Source: Alcanivorax sp.
GTDB lineage: Bacteria; Pseudomonadota; Gammaproteobacteria; Pseudomonadales; Alcanivoracaceae
Reading direction: 5' to 3'
DNA length: 64,000 bases
Assembly (NCBI RefSeq): GCF_019431375.1
Contig: NZ_CP080267.1
Location: 3,620,539 to 3,684,538, forward strand
In this document: positions 9,129-17,716 of the stretch, one piece after another
Layout of the letters: the number at the start of each line of letters is the position of its first letter
Numbering within the stretch: position 1 is the first letter of the stretch
Translations under genes and position numbers: made by a program
The notes under the pieces: generated by a model
What the model saw: the letters and a program-made list of their open reading frames with translations, nothing else
What the model was told of the DNA's origin: nothing
Database searches by the model: none

Positions 9129-9736
9129 GGGGTGGGCTCCTTGTTGGAACGTTCAATGCTGCCATCCAGCAGCAGGGCGGTGATGCCCGCTGCCAGTTGC
9201 GGTTCGGTGTCAGGGCCGGGCAGGTGGCCGTCGATGGTCAGTTGCGACAGCCCGTGCACCAGGGACCAGGCGGCGGCGGTAAGCAGGGCCAGTGGCGCGG
9301 CTTTCAGGTAACCCCGTTGCTGGCCGTTTGCAACGGTGTCTTCCAGTACCTGGAATGCCGCCAGCCCCGCCTGATCCAGCCGGGGGTGAGCGCCGCGCGG
9401 CAACACCCGCCCGCCGAACATGAGCCGGTACAGGTTGGGCTCCTCTCGTGCGAAGGCCACGTAGGCCAGGCCGATGCCGATCAGGGCGCTGCGGCTATCC
9501 TGTTGGTCCACGGCCAGTAAACGCTGGCGCAGGGCCTGAAAGCCGCTGATGGCCAGTTCGGCCAGCAGGCTCTCCCGGTCGGCATAGTGGCGATACAGCG
9601 CCGGCGCACTGACGCCGATCTGCCTGGCCAGGGCACGCAGGCTGATGGCGCCGTCACCCTGCTCACGAACAATGGTTAGTGCCAGCTCGTGGGCCTGCTG
9701 ATGAAGATCGCCGTGGTGGTATGCCGTACGTGCCAT
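9125..9736 (-). CDS. TetR/AcrR family transcriptional regulator
   Basis: A 203-residue regulator. The N-terminal helix-turn-helix ISLRALARQIGVSAPALYRHYADRESLLAEL (about residues 31-61) is a canonical TetR DNA-binding domain. The C-terminal ligand domain resembles the WHG-type group with the FAREEPNLYRLMF segment. It is first in a minus-strand operon with the FAD oxidoreductase and SGNH hydrolase, and a palindrome lies 19 bases upstream of its start, so autoregulation of the three-gene unit is likely. The inducer is unknown. Confidence 0.9.
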   Translation of the reverse strand: MARTAYHHGDLHQQAHELALTIVREQGDGAISLRALARQIGVSAPALYRHYADRESLLAELAISGFQALRQRLLAVDQQDSRSALIGIGLAYVAFAREEPNLYRLMFGGRVLPRGAHPRLDQAGLAAFQVLEDTVANGQQRGYLKAAPLALLTAAAWSLVHGLSQLTIDGHLPGPDTEPQLAAGITALLLDGSIERSNKEPTP

Positions 9737-9754
9737 GGTCTCTCATTGGTCAAA

Positions 9755-9769
9755 GTTAACGCCGTTAAC
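9755..9769. promoter_or_regulatory. Candidate TetR operator
   Basis: GTTAACGCCGTTAAC is a near-perfect 15-base palindrome (6-base arms, 3-base centre) 19 bases upstream of the TetR-family start codon. Its size and position suit an autoregulatory operator; this is an inference. Confidence 0.55.
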
Positions 9770-9958
9770 ATTGCATGAGCAAGGCTGTATCGTCAACGGT
9801 TCTATGTGGGTCAGTAGGTGGCTACGGAGCTGCTGCAGGAACGGAGCGTAGCGGAGTAACGCCCGTATTTCCGTGCGGCCCGAAGGGTGAGCGAAGCGAA
9901 TAACACCTCTTGAGTGACGAACCGCGCCCAGGCATTGGGCGCGGCGGGCTGCTCGGGA

Positions 9959-10996
9959 TCAGGGCGCCGGGTACGGAAAGCGTGTATGAATAGCCTCCAG
10001 GGCTTTTTCCAGATCCCGATCCCAGGGCAGGTCCACGCTTTTCAGGTTTTCCTCCAGCTGGGACAGGCTGGTGGCACCGATGATGTTGCTGGTCACGAAG
10101 GGGCGGGTGGTAACGAATTGCAGGGCCAGCTGAGTGGGGCTCAGGCCGCGCTCTTCTGCCAGCTGGCAGTAGGCGTCGGTGGCCGCGCTGGCCTGTTCGT
10201 TGGTGTAGCGGCTGAATTGTTTGACCTCTGTCAGCCGGGCTCCCTTGGGCCACTGGTTGTTGCGGTATTTGCCGGTGAGCATGCCGAAGGCCAGGGGCGA
10301 GTAGGCGAGCAGGCCGACGTGCTCGCGATGGGCGATTTCCGCCAGGCCCACTTCAAAGCTGCGGTTGAGCAGGGAGTAGGGGTTCTGGATGCTGACCGGC
10401 GGCGCCAGACCGATCTTCTCGGCCTCGCGCAGAAAGGTCATGGTGCCCCAGGGGGTTTCGTTGGACAGGCCCCAGTGGCGGATCTTGCCGGCATCTACCA
10501 GTGCCTTGAGGGCGGCCACTGTTTCGCTGATGGCGATACCGTCCTCGCCGTCCCGGTGCTTGTAGCCCAGCCGCCCGAAGTAGTTGGTGGTGCGTTCCGG
10601 CCAATGCAGCTGGTACAGGTCGATGACGTCGGTCTGCAAGCGCTTGAGGCTGCCCTCCACAGCGCCTTGCAGGCTCTCCGCGCTGAAACGGGGGCCGCCG
10701 CGAATATGCTTTACATAGTCGCCGGGGCCGGCGGCCTTGGTGGCCAGGATGACCTTGTCGCGGTTGCCGGTGCGGGCAAACCAGTCGCCGATAATGGTTT
10801 CGGTGCGGAATGAGGTTTCCGGGCTGGCCGGCACGGCGTACATCTCGGCGGTATCAAAAAAGTTGATGCCGTGGTCCAGCGCCATGTCCATCTGGGCGTG
10901 CCCTTCATCCGCCGTGTTCTGGCTTCCCCAGGTCATGGTGCCCAGGCACAGGCTGCTCACATTCAGATCAGTACGTCCAAGACGGCGGTATTCCAT
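9959..10996 (-). CDS. Aldo/keto reductase, Tas-like
   Basis: A 345-residue NADPH-dependent aldo/keto reductase. It opens with MEYRRLGRTDLNVSSLCLGT, has the catalytic Asp/Tyr region NFFDTAEMYAVP, the Lys in VILATKAAG and the His in YQLHWPER. Length and the NYFGRLGY segment match the E. coli Tas (YgdS) group closely. The ATG at 10996 has AAGGAG upstream; a longer open frame exists but lacks a ribosome site. It is transcribed away from rplM and stands alone. The 222 bases downstream, up to the TetR gene, hold a GC-rich inverted repeat (9923-9945) without a T-run, and I see no gene there. Confidence 0.88.
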   Translation of the reverse strand: MEYRRLGRTDLNVSSLCLGTMTWGSQNTADEGHAQMDMALDHGINFFDTAEMYAVPASPETSFRTETIIGDWFARTGNRDKVILATKAAGPGDYVKHIRGGPRFSAESLQGAVEGSLKRLQTDVIDLYQLHWPERTTNYFGRLGYKHRDGEDGIAISETVAALKALVDAGKIRHWGLSNETPWGTMTFLREAEKIGLAPPVSIQNPYSLLNRSFEVGLAEIAHREHVGLLAYSPLAFGMLTGKYRNNQWPKGARLTEVKQFSRYTNEQASAATDAYCQLAEERGLSPTQLALQFVTTRPFVTSNIIGATSLSQLEENLKSVDLPWDRDLEKALEAIHTRFPYPAP

Positions 10997-11135
10997 GGCG
11001 AACTCCTTGCAAGGGGGCCGGTAGGCACGGTTAGAATGGGCGCCAATCTCATCATGCTGCTGGTTGCGGCACAATGGTGGGAACTGACCTGTAGTCAGGC
11101 AGTAAACGTCATGACAACAAAAGCCCCTGAACCGC

Positions 11136-11164
11136 TTGTGTTCTGTGGGGGGCTTGGGTAGAAT
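11136..11164 (+). promoter_or_regulatory. Candidate sigma-70 promoter of rplM-rpsI
   Basis: TTGTGT (11136-11141) and TAGAAT (11159-11164) are spaced by 17 bases, about 80 bases upstream of rplM. This is a good match for a strong housekeeping promoter. Confidence 0.6.
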
Positions 11165-11242
11165 TCGCGCTCTCTTGCCCGGCGGAACCGTCGCCGGCGG
11201 GTGTTTGCTACCCGTAACATATTGAATTTAGGGCAGAATTCC

Positions 11243-11671
11243 ATGAAGACCTACAGCGCAAAACCGGAAAGCGTAAAGCGCGACTGGTATGTGGTAGACG
11301 CCTCCGGCAAAACGCTGGGTCGGTTGGCGACCGAAGTCGCCAGCCGTCTGCGCGGTAAACACAAGCCGGAGTTTACTCCACACGTCGATACCGGTGATTA
11401 CATCGTCGTAGTCAATGCCGATAAAGTGGCCGTTACCGGTAACAAGGCAAATGACAAGATGTACTACCGTCACACCGGTTACCCGGGTGGCCTGAAAGAA
11501 GCCAACTTCTCCACTCTGCAGGCTGAAAAGCCTGAAATGATCATTGAGAAGGCGGTGAAGGGCATGCTGCCGCGTAACCCTCTGGGTCGCGCCATGTTCC
11601 GCAAACTGAAAGTTTACGCCGGTACTGAGCATCCGCACACCGCTCAGCAGCCGCAGCAGCTGGAAATTTAA
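11243..11671 (+). CDS. rplM: 50S ribosomal protein L13
   Basis: A 142-residue ribosomal protein of the large subunit. It begins MKTYSAKPESVKRDWYVVDA and contains the L13 signature MLPRNPLGRAMFRKLKVYAG. The length equals the family norm. It is transcribed with rpsI after an 11-base gap, the universal L13-S9 operon. Confidence 0.98.
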   Translation: MKTYSAKPESVKRDWYVVDASGKTLGRLATEVASRLRGKHKPEFTPHVDTGDYIVVVNADKVAVTGNKANDKMYYRHTGYPGGLKEANFSTLQAEKPEMIIEKAVKGMLPRNPLGRAMFRKLKVYAGTEHPHTAQQPQQLEI

Positions 11672-11682
11672 GGGGTTAATTG

Positions 11683-12078
11683 ATGGCAACTGTAGAAACC
11701 AACTACGGAACCGGTCGCCGCAAGACCTCTTCCGCTCGCGTTTTTCTGCGTCCGGGCAGCGGCAAGATTTCTGTGAATGGCCGCCCTCTGGATGTTTACT
11801 TTGGTCGTAAAACCAACCAGATGGTAGTTCGTCAGCCGCTGGAACTGATCGAAGTGAGCGACAAGTTTGACGTGCTGGTTACCGTAAGCGGTGGCGGCAA
11901 CAACGGTCAGGCTGGCGCCATCCGTCACGGTATTACCCGTGCGCTGATGGAGTACGACGGTGAGCTGCGTGGCCAGCTGCGTCGTGCTGGTTACGTGACC
12001 CGTGATGCGCGTGAAGTTGAGCGTAAGAAAGTGGGTCTGCGCAAGGCGCGTCGTCGTCCGCAGTTCTCCAAGCGTTAA
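11683..12078 (+). CDS. rpsI: 30S ribosomal protein S9
   Basis: A 131-residue small-subunit protein ending in the conserved basic tail KARRRPQFSKR, whose last Lys-Arg contacts P-site tRNA. The GTGRRKTSSARVFL start and GGGNNGQAGAIRHG loop are diagnostic. A terminator follows 20 bases after the stop. Confidence 0.98.
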   Translation: MATVETNYGTGRRKTSSARVFLRPGSGKISVNGRPLDVYFGRKTNQMVVRQPLELIEVSDKFDVLVTVSGGGNNGQAGAIRHGITRALMEYDGELRGQLRRAGYVTRDAREVERKKVGLRKARRRPQFSKR

Positions 12079-12098
12079 GCTTTACAACAGCTGTTCAC

Positions 12099-12128
12099 AA
12101 AAAAGCCCAGCAATGCTGGGCTTTTTTG
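12099..12128 (+). terminator. Rho-independent terminator of rplM-rpsI
   Basis: Hairpin AAAAGCCCAGC/GCTGGGCTTTTTT with flanking A and T runs. Confidence 0.93.
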
Positions 12129-12290
12129 TGTTCAAATCAGGCGTTTAGCGACTCTGGCTGGGGAATAACCGGTTGTCAGGTGTGGGCTTTTTCTTTACCA
12201 TTTGCGCCGCCTTACTCCGCCCGGAGCGCGAGGTAGTACCTCGAGTCTCGGATTATTCCCGAGCGTGGGATCTAAGGGGAGAATAACTGA

Positions 12291-12878
12291 ATGAGCAACG
12301 ACGGCGTTAATACCAGCCGCCGCACCTTCTTGATCGGCTTGACCTCGGCTATTGGTGCCGCAGGTGCAGTTGGCGCGGCTGTTCCTTTTGTGAAATCCTG
12401 GCAGCCCAGTGCCAAAGCCAAGAATGCCGGTGCGCCGGTAACCGTGGATGTTGGCAAACTGGAGCCCGGTCAGCGTGTGGTTGAGGAATGGCGAGGCCAG
12501 CCCGTGTGGGTGGTGCGTCGTACCGACGATATGCTGCAAACCTTGTCGCAGCTGGAAGACAAGCTTCGTGACCCTGCGTCTGAAGTGGATCAGCAGCCTG
12601 CCTATGCCCAGAACGAGTGGCGCTCCATCAAGAAGGAGCTGCTGGTGCTGATTGGCACCTGTACCCATCTGGGGTGTTCGCCGTTGTATGAGGACGAGCC
12701 CACAGTGGAGCTGGAGCACGGTGGTTTCTTCTGCCCCTGTCACGGTTCCAAGTTTGATCTGGCCGGTCGCGTCTACAAGAGCGTGCCCGCACCCACCAAC
12801 CTGGTGGTGCCGCCGCACTCCTACCTGAGTGAAGGTGTCATCATCGTGGGTTCTGAAGAAGGGGAGACCGAGGCATGA
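12291..12878 (+). CDS. petA: Ubiquinol-cytochrome c reductase Rieske iron-sulfur subunit
   Basis: A 195-residue subunit of the cytochrome bc1 complex that passes electrons from ubiquinol to cytochrome c1. The N-terminal SRRTFLIGLTS is a twin-arginine-type anchor (about residues 9-35). The cluster ligands are CTHLGC (about residue 124) and CPCHGS (about residue 148), each giving one Cys and one His to the 2Fe-2S centre plus the disulfide pair. GGGGAG precedes the start. It overlaps petB by 4 bases in a petABC operon. Confidence 0.96.
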   Translation: MSNDGVNTSRRTFLIGLTSAIGAAGAVGAAVPFVKSWQPSAKAKNAGAPVTVDVGKLEPGQRVVEEWRGQPVWVVRRTDDMLQTLSQLEDKLRDPASEVDQQPAYAQNEWRSIKKELLVLIGTCTHLGCSPLYEDEPTVELEHGGFFCPCHGSKFDLAGRVYKSVPAPTNLVVPPHSYLSEGVIIVGSEEGETEA

Positions 12879-14158
12879 TGGGAATGGTGAATCGTGTTGT
12901 CGACTGGGTAGATGCCCGTCTGCCCGTGGTGGATGCTTACAAGCGCCACATGTCCGAATATTACGCCCCGAAGAACTTTAATTTCTGGTACTACTTCGGT
13001 GTGCTGTCCCTGGTGGTGCTGATCAATCAGCTGCTCACCGGTATCTGGCTGACCATGTTCTACTCTCCCAGCGAAGGCTTTGCTTCGGTGGAATACATCA
13101 TGCGTGATGTGGAGTGGGGCTGGCTGATCCGCTATATGCACGCGGTAGGGGCGTCCGCCTTCTTCGCCGTGGTCTATATCCACATGTTCCGTGGCCTGAT
13201 GTACGGCTCCTACAAGCCGCCGCGGGAGCTGGTGTGGATCTTCGGTATGCTGATCTATCTGGCACTGATGGCGGAAGGCTTCCTCGGTTATGTGCTGCCC
13301 TGGGGCAACATGTCCTACTGGGGCGCCCAGGTGATTATTTCCCTGGCCGGTGCCATTCCCTTTGATCTGCTGCCGTTTATCGACGCTACCGAAGCGAAGG
13401 AAATTGGTGAAGGCCTGACTACCTGGGTTCGCGGTGACTATCTGCTGTCCACTGCGACGGTGAACAAGTTCTTCGCGCTGCACGTAGTGGCTATCCCCAT
13501 CGTGCTGCTGGCGCTGGTAGTACTGCACATCCTGGCGCTCCACGAAGTGGGCTCCAACAACCCGGATGGCGTTGAAATCAAGCAGAACAAGGACGAAAAC
13601 GGCATCCCGGTAGACGGCATTCCGTTCCACCCGTACTACACCGTGAAGGACCTGCCGGGCGTGATCGTGTTCCTGATGATCTTCGCCGTGGTGATCTTCT
13701 TCTTCCCGGATGGCGGTGGCTACTTGCTGGAGAAGCCGAATTTCGAACCGGCCAACCCGCTGAAGACCCCGGATCATATTGCCCCGGTATGGTACTACGG
13801 TCCGTACTACGCCATGCTGCGTGCCACGACCCTGGATATCATCATGTCCTCCAAGGCCTGGGGCCTGGTTGCCATGGGTGGCGCTATCGTGATCCTGTTC
13901 GTGATTCCGTGGCTGGATCGCCATCCGGTTCGCTCCATCCGCTATCGCGGCTGGTTGAGCAAGCTGTTCATGGCAATCTTCGTGGTGGACTTCCTGATGC
14001 TGGGTTATTTCGGTACCCAGCCGGCGACGCCGGGTAAGACCATGATGGCGCAGTTCGGTACGATCTATTACTTCGGTTATTTCCTGCTGATCATGCCGTT
14101 TGTACACAAATTTGAAAAATCCAAGCCGGTTCCGGAACGGGTAACGGGGGGTCACTGA
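12875..14158 (+). CDS. petB: Ubiquinol-cytochrome c reductase cytochrome b
   Basis: A 427-residue polytopic membrane protein, the full-length fused form with both the b6-like and subunit IV-like parts. The haem-ligating His pairs lie in RYMHAVG/YIHMFRG and ALHVVAI/VLHILALHE. The quinone-site PEWY-type motif appears as PVWYYGPYYA, a variant of the usual PEWYF. It catalyses the Q cycle in the inner membrane. It overlaps petA by 4 bases and petC by one. Confidence 0.96.
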   Translation: MMGMVNRVVDWVDARLPVVDAYKRHMSEYYAPKNFNFWYYFGVLSLVVLINQLLTGIWLTMFYSPSEGFASVEYIMRDVEWGWLIRYMHAVGASAFFAVVYIHMFRGLMYGSYKPPRELVWIFGMLIYLALMAEGFLGYVLPWGNMSYWGAQVIISLAGAIPFDLLPFIDATEAKEIGEGLTTWVRGDYLLSTATVNKFFALHVVAIPIVLLALVVLHILALHEVGSNNPDGVEIKQNKDENGIPVDGIPFHPYYTVKDLPGVIVFLMIFAVVIFFFPDGGGYLLEKPNFEPANPLKTPDHIAPVWYYGPYYAMLRATTLDIIMSSKAWGLVAMGGAIVILFVIPWLDRHPVRSIRYRGWLSKLFMAIFVVDFLMLGYFGTQPATPGKTMMAQFGTIYYFGYFLLIMPFVHKFEKSKPVPERVTGGH

Positions 14159-14814
14159 TGAAGAAATTAGCGGTCGTTCTTTTCAGCTGCCTGCCGTGGG
14201 TAGCCCTTGCCGCCGGTGGTGGCGATAACGAGCACGTGGTTCCTGCCCCGGTTAACCTCCAGGACAAGGTGAGCCTGCAGAATGGTGCCAAGCTGTTTGT
14301 AAACTACTGCATGGGCTGTCATGGTCTGCAGTATCAGCGTTACAGCCGTCTGGCTGAGGACTTGGAGATTCCGGAAGAGCTGGTGCAGGACAATCTGAAT
14401 TTCACCACCGACAAGGTCGGTGATCAGATGCGTACTGCCATGGACCCGGAAGACGCCAAGGCCTGGTTCGGCAATGCACCGCCGGATCTCACCATGGTGA
14501 CCCGTTATCGTTCAGAGGATTGGGTGTATTCCTACCTGATCAACTTCTACGAAGACGAGTCTCGCCCCTTCGGTTACAACAACCGGGTGTTCGAGAACGT
14601 GGGTATGCCCCACGTGATGGCTAGCCTGGAAGAGGACCTGGGCGAGGACGAGTTCAAGCAGGCGATGGGTGACCTCACCAATTTCCTGGCCTACACCGCT
14701 GAGCCGGTCCGCCCCTTGCGTGAGCGTCTCGGTGTGTATGTACTGGTGTTCCTGGGCATTCTGTTTGTCCCGGCATACCTGCTCAAGAAGGAATACTGGA
14801 AAGACGTGCACTAA
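14158..14814 (+). CDS. petC: Ubiquinol-cytochrome c reductase cytochrome c1
   Basis: A 218-residue periplasmic c-type cytochrome with a signal peptide (about residues 1-19), the haem site CMGCHGLQYQRYSRL and an axial Met in NVGMPHVM. A C-terminal membrane anchor (VYVLVFLGILFVPAYLL) ends in KKEYWKDVH. It is shorter than the roughly 260-residue pseudomonad protein but has all key elements. It is the last gene of petABC and is followed by a hairpin. Confidence 0.95.
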   Translation: MKKLAVVLFSCLPWVALAAGGGDNEHVVPAPVNLQDKVSLQNGAKLFVNYCMGCHGLQYQRYSRLAEDLEIPEELVQDNLNFTTDKVGDQMRTAMDPEDAKAWFGNAPPDLTMVTRYRSEDWVYSYLINFYEDESRPFGYNNRVFENVGMPHVMASLEEDLGEDEFKQAMGDLTNFLAYTAEPVRPLRERLGVYVLVFLGILFVPAYLLKKEYWKDVH

Positions 14815-14838
14815 CGATTAGTGCCCCTTTTCAGCGTT

Positions 14839-14875
14839 GAACAGGGTATCCGTGTAAGCGGTTACCCTGTTTCTG
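14839..14875 (+). terminator. Terminator-like hairpin after petC
   Basis: AACAGGGTATCCG pairs with CGGTTACCCTGTT around a short loop. Only a broken T-run follows, so its strength is uncertain. Confidence 0.6.
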
Positions 14876-14906
14876 TTATAGCTATTTGTGCGGAGATGAT
14901 TCGACC

Positions 14907-15545
14907 ATGGGTGTGGTGACCAAGCGTTCTTCAATGACTTTCTTTTCTTCCCCGGAAGATCATTACAGCCATCGCGTGCGTATCGTGCTGGCGGAAAAAG
15001 GGGTCACAGTCGATATCGTTGATGTGGACAACAGCAACAAGCCGGAAGATCTGGCGTCGCTGAACCCTTACAACGAAGTGCCTACCCTGGTGGACCGTGA
15101 GCTGACGTTGTATCAGTCCACCGTCATCATGGAATATCTGGATGAGCGTTTCCCCCATCCGCCGTTGCTGCCGGTGTATCCGGTTGCCCGTGCGCATAGC
15201 CGTCTGCTGATTCATCGGGTTGAGCGTGACTGGTGTGGTCACGTTGATGCGATTCTGGCTGGTGAAGAAAAAGAGGCCAGTCTGAACAAGCGTCGCAAGG
15301 AGCTGCGTGAAGCGATTATTGCTACTGCGCCGATCTTCAGTGAGCTGCCGTACTTCATGAGTGAAGAGTTCACCCTGGTGGACTGTGTGGTTGGCCCCAT
15401 TCTGTGGCGGTTGCCGGCTCTGGGTATCGAGCTGCCGGCCAAGCAGGTGAAGCCGCTGCTGGATTATGCTGAGCGTCTGTTCGATCGTGATGCCTTTCAG
15501 GCCAGCCTGACAGATGCCGAGCGCGAACTGCGCAACCCGCTGTAA
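14907..15545 (+). CDS. sspA: Stringent starvation protein A (GST-fold)
   Basis: A 212-residue glutathione-transferase-fold protein that binds RNA polymerase and alters transcription in stress. It carries the SspA signatures HYSHRVRIVLAEKGV, NPYNEVPTLVDR and MEYLDERFPHPPLLPVYPVARA. The ATG at 14907 is preferred since the family starts MGVV-KRSSM. It is 2 bases upstream of sspB; petABC-sspAB is the standard order in gammaproteobacteria. Confidence 0.95.
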   Translation: MGVVTKRSSMTFFSSPEDHYSHRVRIVLAEKGVTVDIVDVDNSNKPEDLASLNPYNEVPTLVDRELTLYQSTVIMEYLDERFPHPPLLPVYPVARAHSRLLIHRVERDWCGHVDAILAGEEKEASLNKRRKELREAIIATAPIFSELPYFMSEEFTLVDCVVGPILWRLPALGIELPAKQVKPLLDYAERLFDRDAFQASLTDAERELRNPL

Positions 15546-15547
15546 TC

Positions 15548-15946
15548 ATGTCCGATATGTCTCCCAATCGCCCGTATCTGATACGGGCGATCCACGAGTG
15601 GATCTGTGATAACGGCCTGACGACCCATCTGGCGGTGAATGCTTCCTACCCCGGGGTGGAAGTGCCCCAGGATTTTGTTCAGGACGGTCAAATCGTGTTG
15701 AATATTGCGCCGCGGGCGGTGACGAACTTCATTGCCGGCAATGAGGAAATCACTTTTTCCGCCCGCTTCGGTGGGATGCCCATGACCCTGCGGGTGCCCG
15801 TGAATGCGGTGGTAGCTGTCTTCGCTCGCGAGAACGGTCAAGGCATGGCTTTCGACCCGGCAGAGCCGCCTCCTGAGCCGACCCCTCCGGAACCGGAAAA
15901 GGACGACAGCAAGGGAAAAGTCAGCCATCTGAAGGTGGTGAAATAA
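15548..15946 (+). CDS. sspB: ClpXP protease specificity-enhancing factor SspB
   Basis: A 132-residue adaptor that delivers ssrA-tagged substrates to ClpXP. The N-terminal domain (RPYLIRAIHEWICDNGLTTHL through AVFARENGQGMAF) is the SspB fold. A flexible proline/acid-rich linker and the basic C-terminal tail KVSHLKVVK form the ClpX-docking module. It is followed at once by a terminator. Confidence 0.95.
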   Translation: MSDMSPNRPYLIRAIHEWICDNGLTTHLAVNASYPGVEVPQDFVQDGQIVLNIAPRAVTNFIAGNEEITFSARFGGMPMTLRVPVNAVVAVFARENGQGMAFDPAEPPPEPTPPEPEKDDSKGKVSHLKVVK

Positions 15947-15974
15947 AAAAACCGGCGAAAGCCGGTTTTTTTTT
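15944..15974 (+). terminator. Rho-independent terminator of sspAB
   Basis: AAAAAACCGGC-GAAA-GCCGGTTTTTTTTT, a textbook hairpin with a long T-run that begins at the sspB stop codon. Confidence 0.95.
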
Positions 15975-16008
15975 AGCTACGAGCTACGAGCTACGAGCTA
16001 CGAGCTAC
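15975..16008. repeat. Heptamer tandem array, unit AGCTACG, about 5 copies
   Basis: Four perfect copies of AGCTACG plus AGCTAC directly abut the sspAB terminator. The same unit recurs after secA at 44339. Confidence 0.9.
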
Positions 16009-16040
16009 AAAAAAACCGCACCCTTCAGCGCGGTTTTTGT
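16009..16040. terminator. Second terminator hairpin between sspB and dolP
   Basis: AAAAACCGC pairs with GCGGTTTTT around an 8-10 base loop. It is flanked by A and T runs, so it probably serves the minus-strand dolP side as well. Confidence 0.75.
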
Positions 16041-16097
16041 TTTGGGTAGGGCCGCCCGGGCTCGGCGTTCCGGTTGGGGAGGGCCTTCCTTCGTGTT

Positions 16098-16118
16098 GCA
16101 GCTTGTAGCTTGCAGCTG
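16098..16118. repeat. Heptamer tandem array, unit TGCAGCT / TGTAGCT, 3 copies
   Basis: TGCAGCT TGTAGCT TGCAGCT lies just downstream of the minus-strand dolP stop codon. It is one of nine 7-bp-period arrays in the window. Confidence 0.7.
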
Positions 16119-16122
16119 TTCT

Positions 16123-16710
16123 TCAGTCGATATACTCAATAATCTTCACGATTTTCTGCACGCCATACACCTTCTGTACCTGCTCGACCACTGCGTCGGC
16201 TTCTTCGCGGGTCAGCAGGCCCATCAGGTAGACCACACCGTTTTCCGTGACCACCTTGGTGCGCCAGCCGGGGGCATCGCCGTTGATCAGCAGGCGGCTT
16301 TTGACCTTGCTGGTCAGCCAGGTGTCATTGGTGCGTGCCAGAAAAGAGTTGGATCCAACTACCTGCAGCTCATTGTGCACATGGCGTACATGGCGAACCT
16401 TCTCGGCGATATTGCCGGCCTGGACCTTCAGGTCTTCGTTGGCCACCTGGCCGGCGAGCAGGACGTTGCCGTTATAGCTCACTACCACAATGCGAGACTC
16501 GTCCAGTTCAGTGCTGGCACGGGCCAGATTCACGGCGACCTTGCGCTCAATGTTGCCGTCCTCGATAAAGGCGCCGAAGGTGCGTTTCCCATGGTTCTGG
16601 TCGACAGGTTGATCGGACATGCCCTTGGACAGGGAAACACAGCCGGTGGTGCCGGCCAGCATGAGAAGCAAGGCCAGGACGTTGCTGAAGCGGGTGAAGC
16701 GTGCGGCCAT
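16123..16710 (-). CDS. dolP: Outer-membrane lipoprotein DolP (YraP), two BON domains
   Basis: A 195-residue lipoprotein with lipobox LAGTTGC (Cys at residue 24). Two BON domains (about residues 50-115 and 125-192) follow, the second carrying WLTSKVKSRLL and GVVYLMGLLTREEAD. DolP supports outer-membrane integrity and BamA folding and associates with anionic lipids and the septum. It directly follows diaA with no gap and belongs to the conserved lpoA-yraN-diaA-dolP set. Confidence 0.93.
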   Translation of the reverse strand: MAARFTRFSNVLALLLMLAGTTGCVSLSKGMSDQPVDQNHGKRTFGAFIEDGNIERKVAVNLARASTELDESRIVVVSYNGNVLLAGQVANEDLKVQAGNIAEKVRHVRHVHNELQVVGSNSFLARTNDTWLTSKVKSRLLINGDAPGWRTKVVTENGVVYLMGLLTREEADAVVEQVQKVYGVQKIVKIIEYID

Positions 16711-17298
16711 TTACTGGCCTCCGAACAGTTGCTGGTCGATGTAGTCGCACAGGGAGTGGATCACCAGCAGGTGAACTTCCTGGATGCGAGCGGTGGAGGT
16801 GGCAGGCACCCGGATCTCGATGTCATTGGGGCCATACAGGTTGACCATTTCACCGCCTTCCTTGCCGGTCATGGCGACAACGCGCATTTCCCGGTCGTGG
16901 GCGGCCTGGATGGCCTGGATGACGTTGGCAGAGTTGCCGCTGGTAGAGATGGCCAGCAGAATGTCGCCACTACTGCCTAGAGCACGGACCTGCTTGGAAA
17001 AAATTTCGTTATAGCTGTAATCGTTGGCGATAGAGGTGAGTGTGGAGGAGTCGGTGGTCAGCGCGATTGCTGGCAATGCCGGACGCTCCATTTCGAACCG
17101 ATTGAGCAGCTCGGAAGAAAAATGCTGGGCGTCGCCGGCGGAACCGCCATTCCCACAGGTAAGAATCTTGCCGCCGTTGAGCAGGCATTCCACCATGGCT
17201 TGGCCAGCCGCTTCGATGACGGTGGGAAGCACTTCGCCGGCCTTGGCTTTGGTTTCAATGCTTTCGGCAAACAGTTGCCGGATACGGTCCACGCTCAT
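16711..17298 (-). CDS. diaA: SIS-domain protein DiaA / GmhA-like
   Basis: A 195-residue single-SIS-domain protein. It has NGGKILTCGNGGSAGDAQHFSSELLNRF, the GmhA/DiaA phosphosugar-binding region, and LAISTSGNSANVIQAI. The position between yraN and dolP identifies it as DiaA, which binds DnaA and times replication initiation in E. coli. A sedoheptulose-7-phosphate isomerase cannot be excluded from sequence alone, since the two families overlap. Confidence 0.88.
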   Translation of the reverse strand: MSVDRIRQLFAESIETKAKAGEVLPTVIEAAGQAMVECLLNGGKILTCGNGGSAGDAQHFSSELLNRFEMERPALPAIALTTDSSTLTSIANDYSYNEIFSKQVRALGSSGDILLAISTSGNSANVIQAIQAAHDREMRVVAMTGKEGGEMVNLYGPNDIEIRVPATSTARIQEVHLLVIHSLCDYIDQQLFGGQ

Positions 17299-17338
17299 AA
17301 TTACCTCATTGTTCTGCGCGTTCGGTTATTGGGTACAG

Positions 17339-17716
17339 CTACTCGCTGTAGAACGCGTTTTGTATCCACTGATAACGGACAGTGTCGTTATTGTCCGGTT
17401 CCATTCCCAGTACATCAAAGCGGCAGGGCCGATCATGGTATTGCGGGTGGCGGGCCAGGTAATGCTGAGCCGCCAGGATCAGCCGGCGTTGCTTGTGGCG
17501 ATCAACGGAAGCCAGGGCGCCGCCATGGCTACGATAACTGCGCCAACGCACTTCCGTGAATACCAGGGTGTCACCATCCTGCATGATCAGGTCGATTTCG
17601 CCCTGCCGACAGCGGAAATTGCGAGCCACAACTGCCAGCCCCTGCTGCGTCAGCCAGTGTGCAGCCTGTTTTTCCGCTTCGCCACCGGAATCTTTGTTAC
17701 TGCGCCGTAACTTCAC
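17339..17716 (-). CDS. yraN: UPF0102 family nuclease-fold protein YraN
   Basis: A 125-residue protein with the restriction-endonuclease-like fold of UPF0102. The GEAEKQAAHWLTQQGL start, NFRCRQGEIDLIMQDGDTLVFTEVR core (E-D-ExR catalytic pattern) and FDVLGM are the family markers. Its function is unproven. The GTG start at 17716 gives the usual length; it overlaps the end of lpoA by 20 bases, so translation is coupled. Confidence 0.9.
   Translation of the reverse strand: MKLRRSNKDSGGEAEKQAAHWLTQQGLAVVARNFRCRQGEIDLIMQDGDTLVFTEVRWRSYRSHGGALASVDRHKQRRLILAAQHYLARHPQYHDRPCRFDVLGMEPDNNDTVRYQWIQNAFYSE

Noticed and set aside
12821..14155. Long open frame antisense to petB
   Set aside because: His- and Gln-rich translation typical of the complement of a membrane-protein gene; no family features.
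15975..16118. CRISPR-like array
   Set aside because: Units are 7 bp in direct tandem with no spacers and no cas genes.
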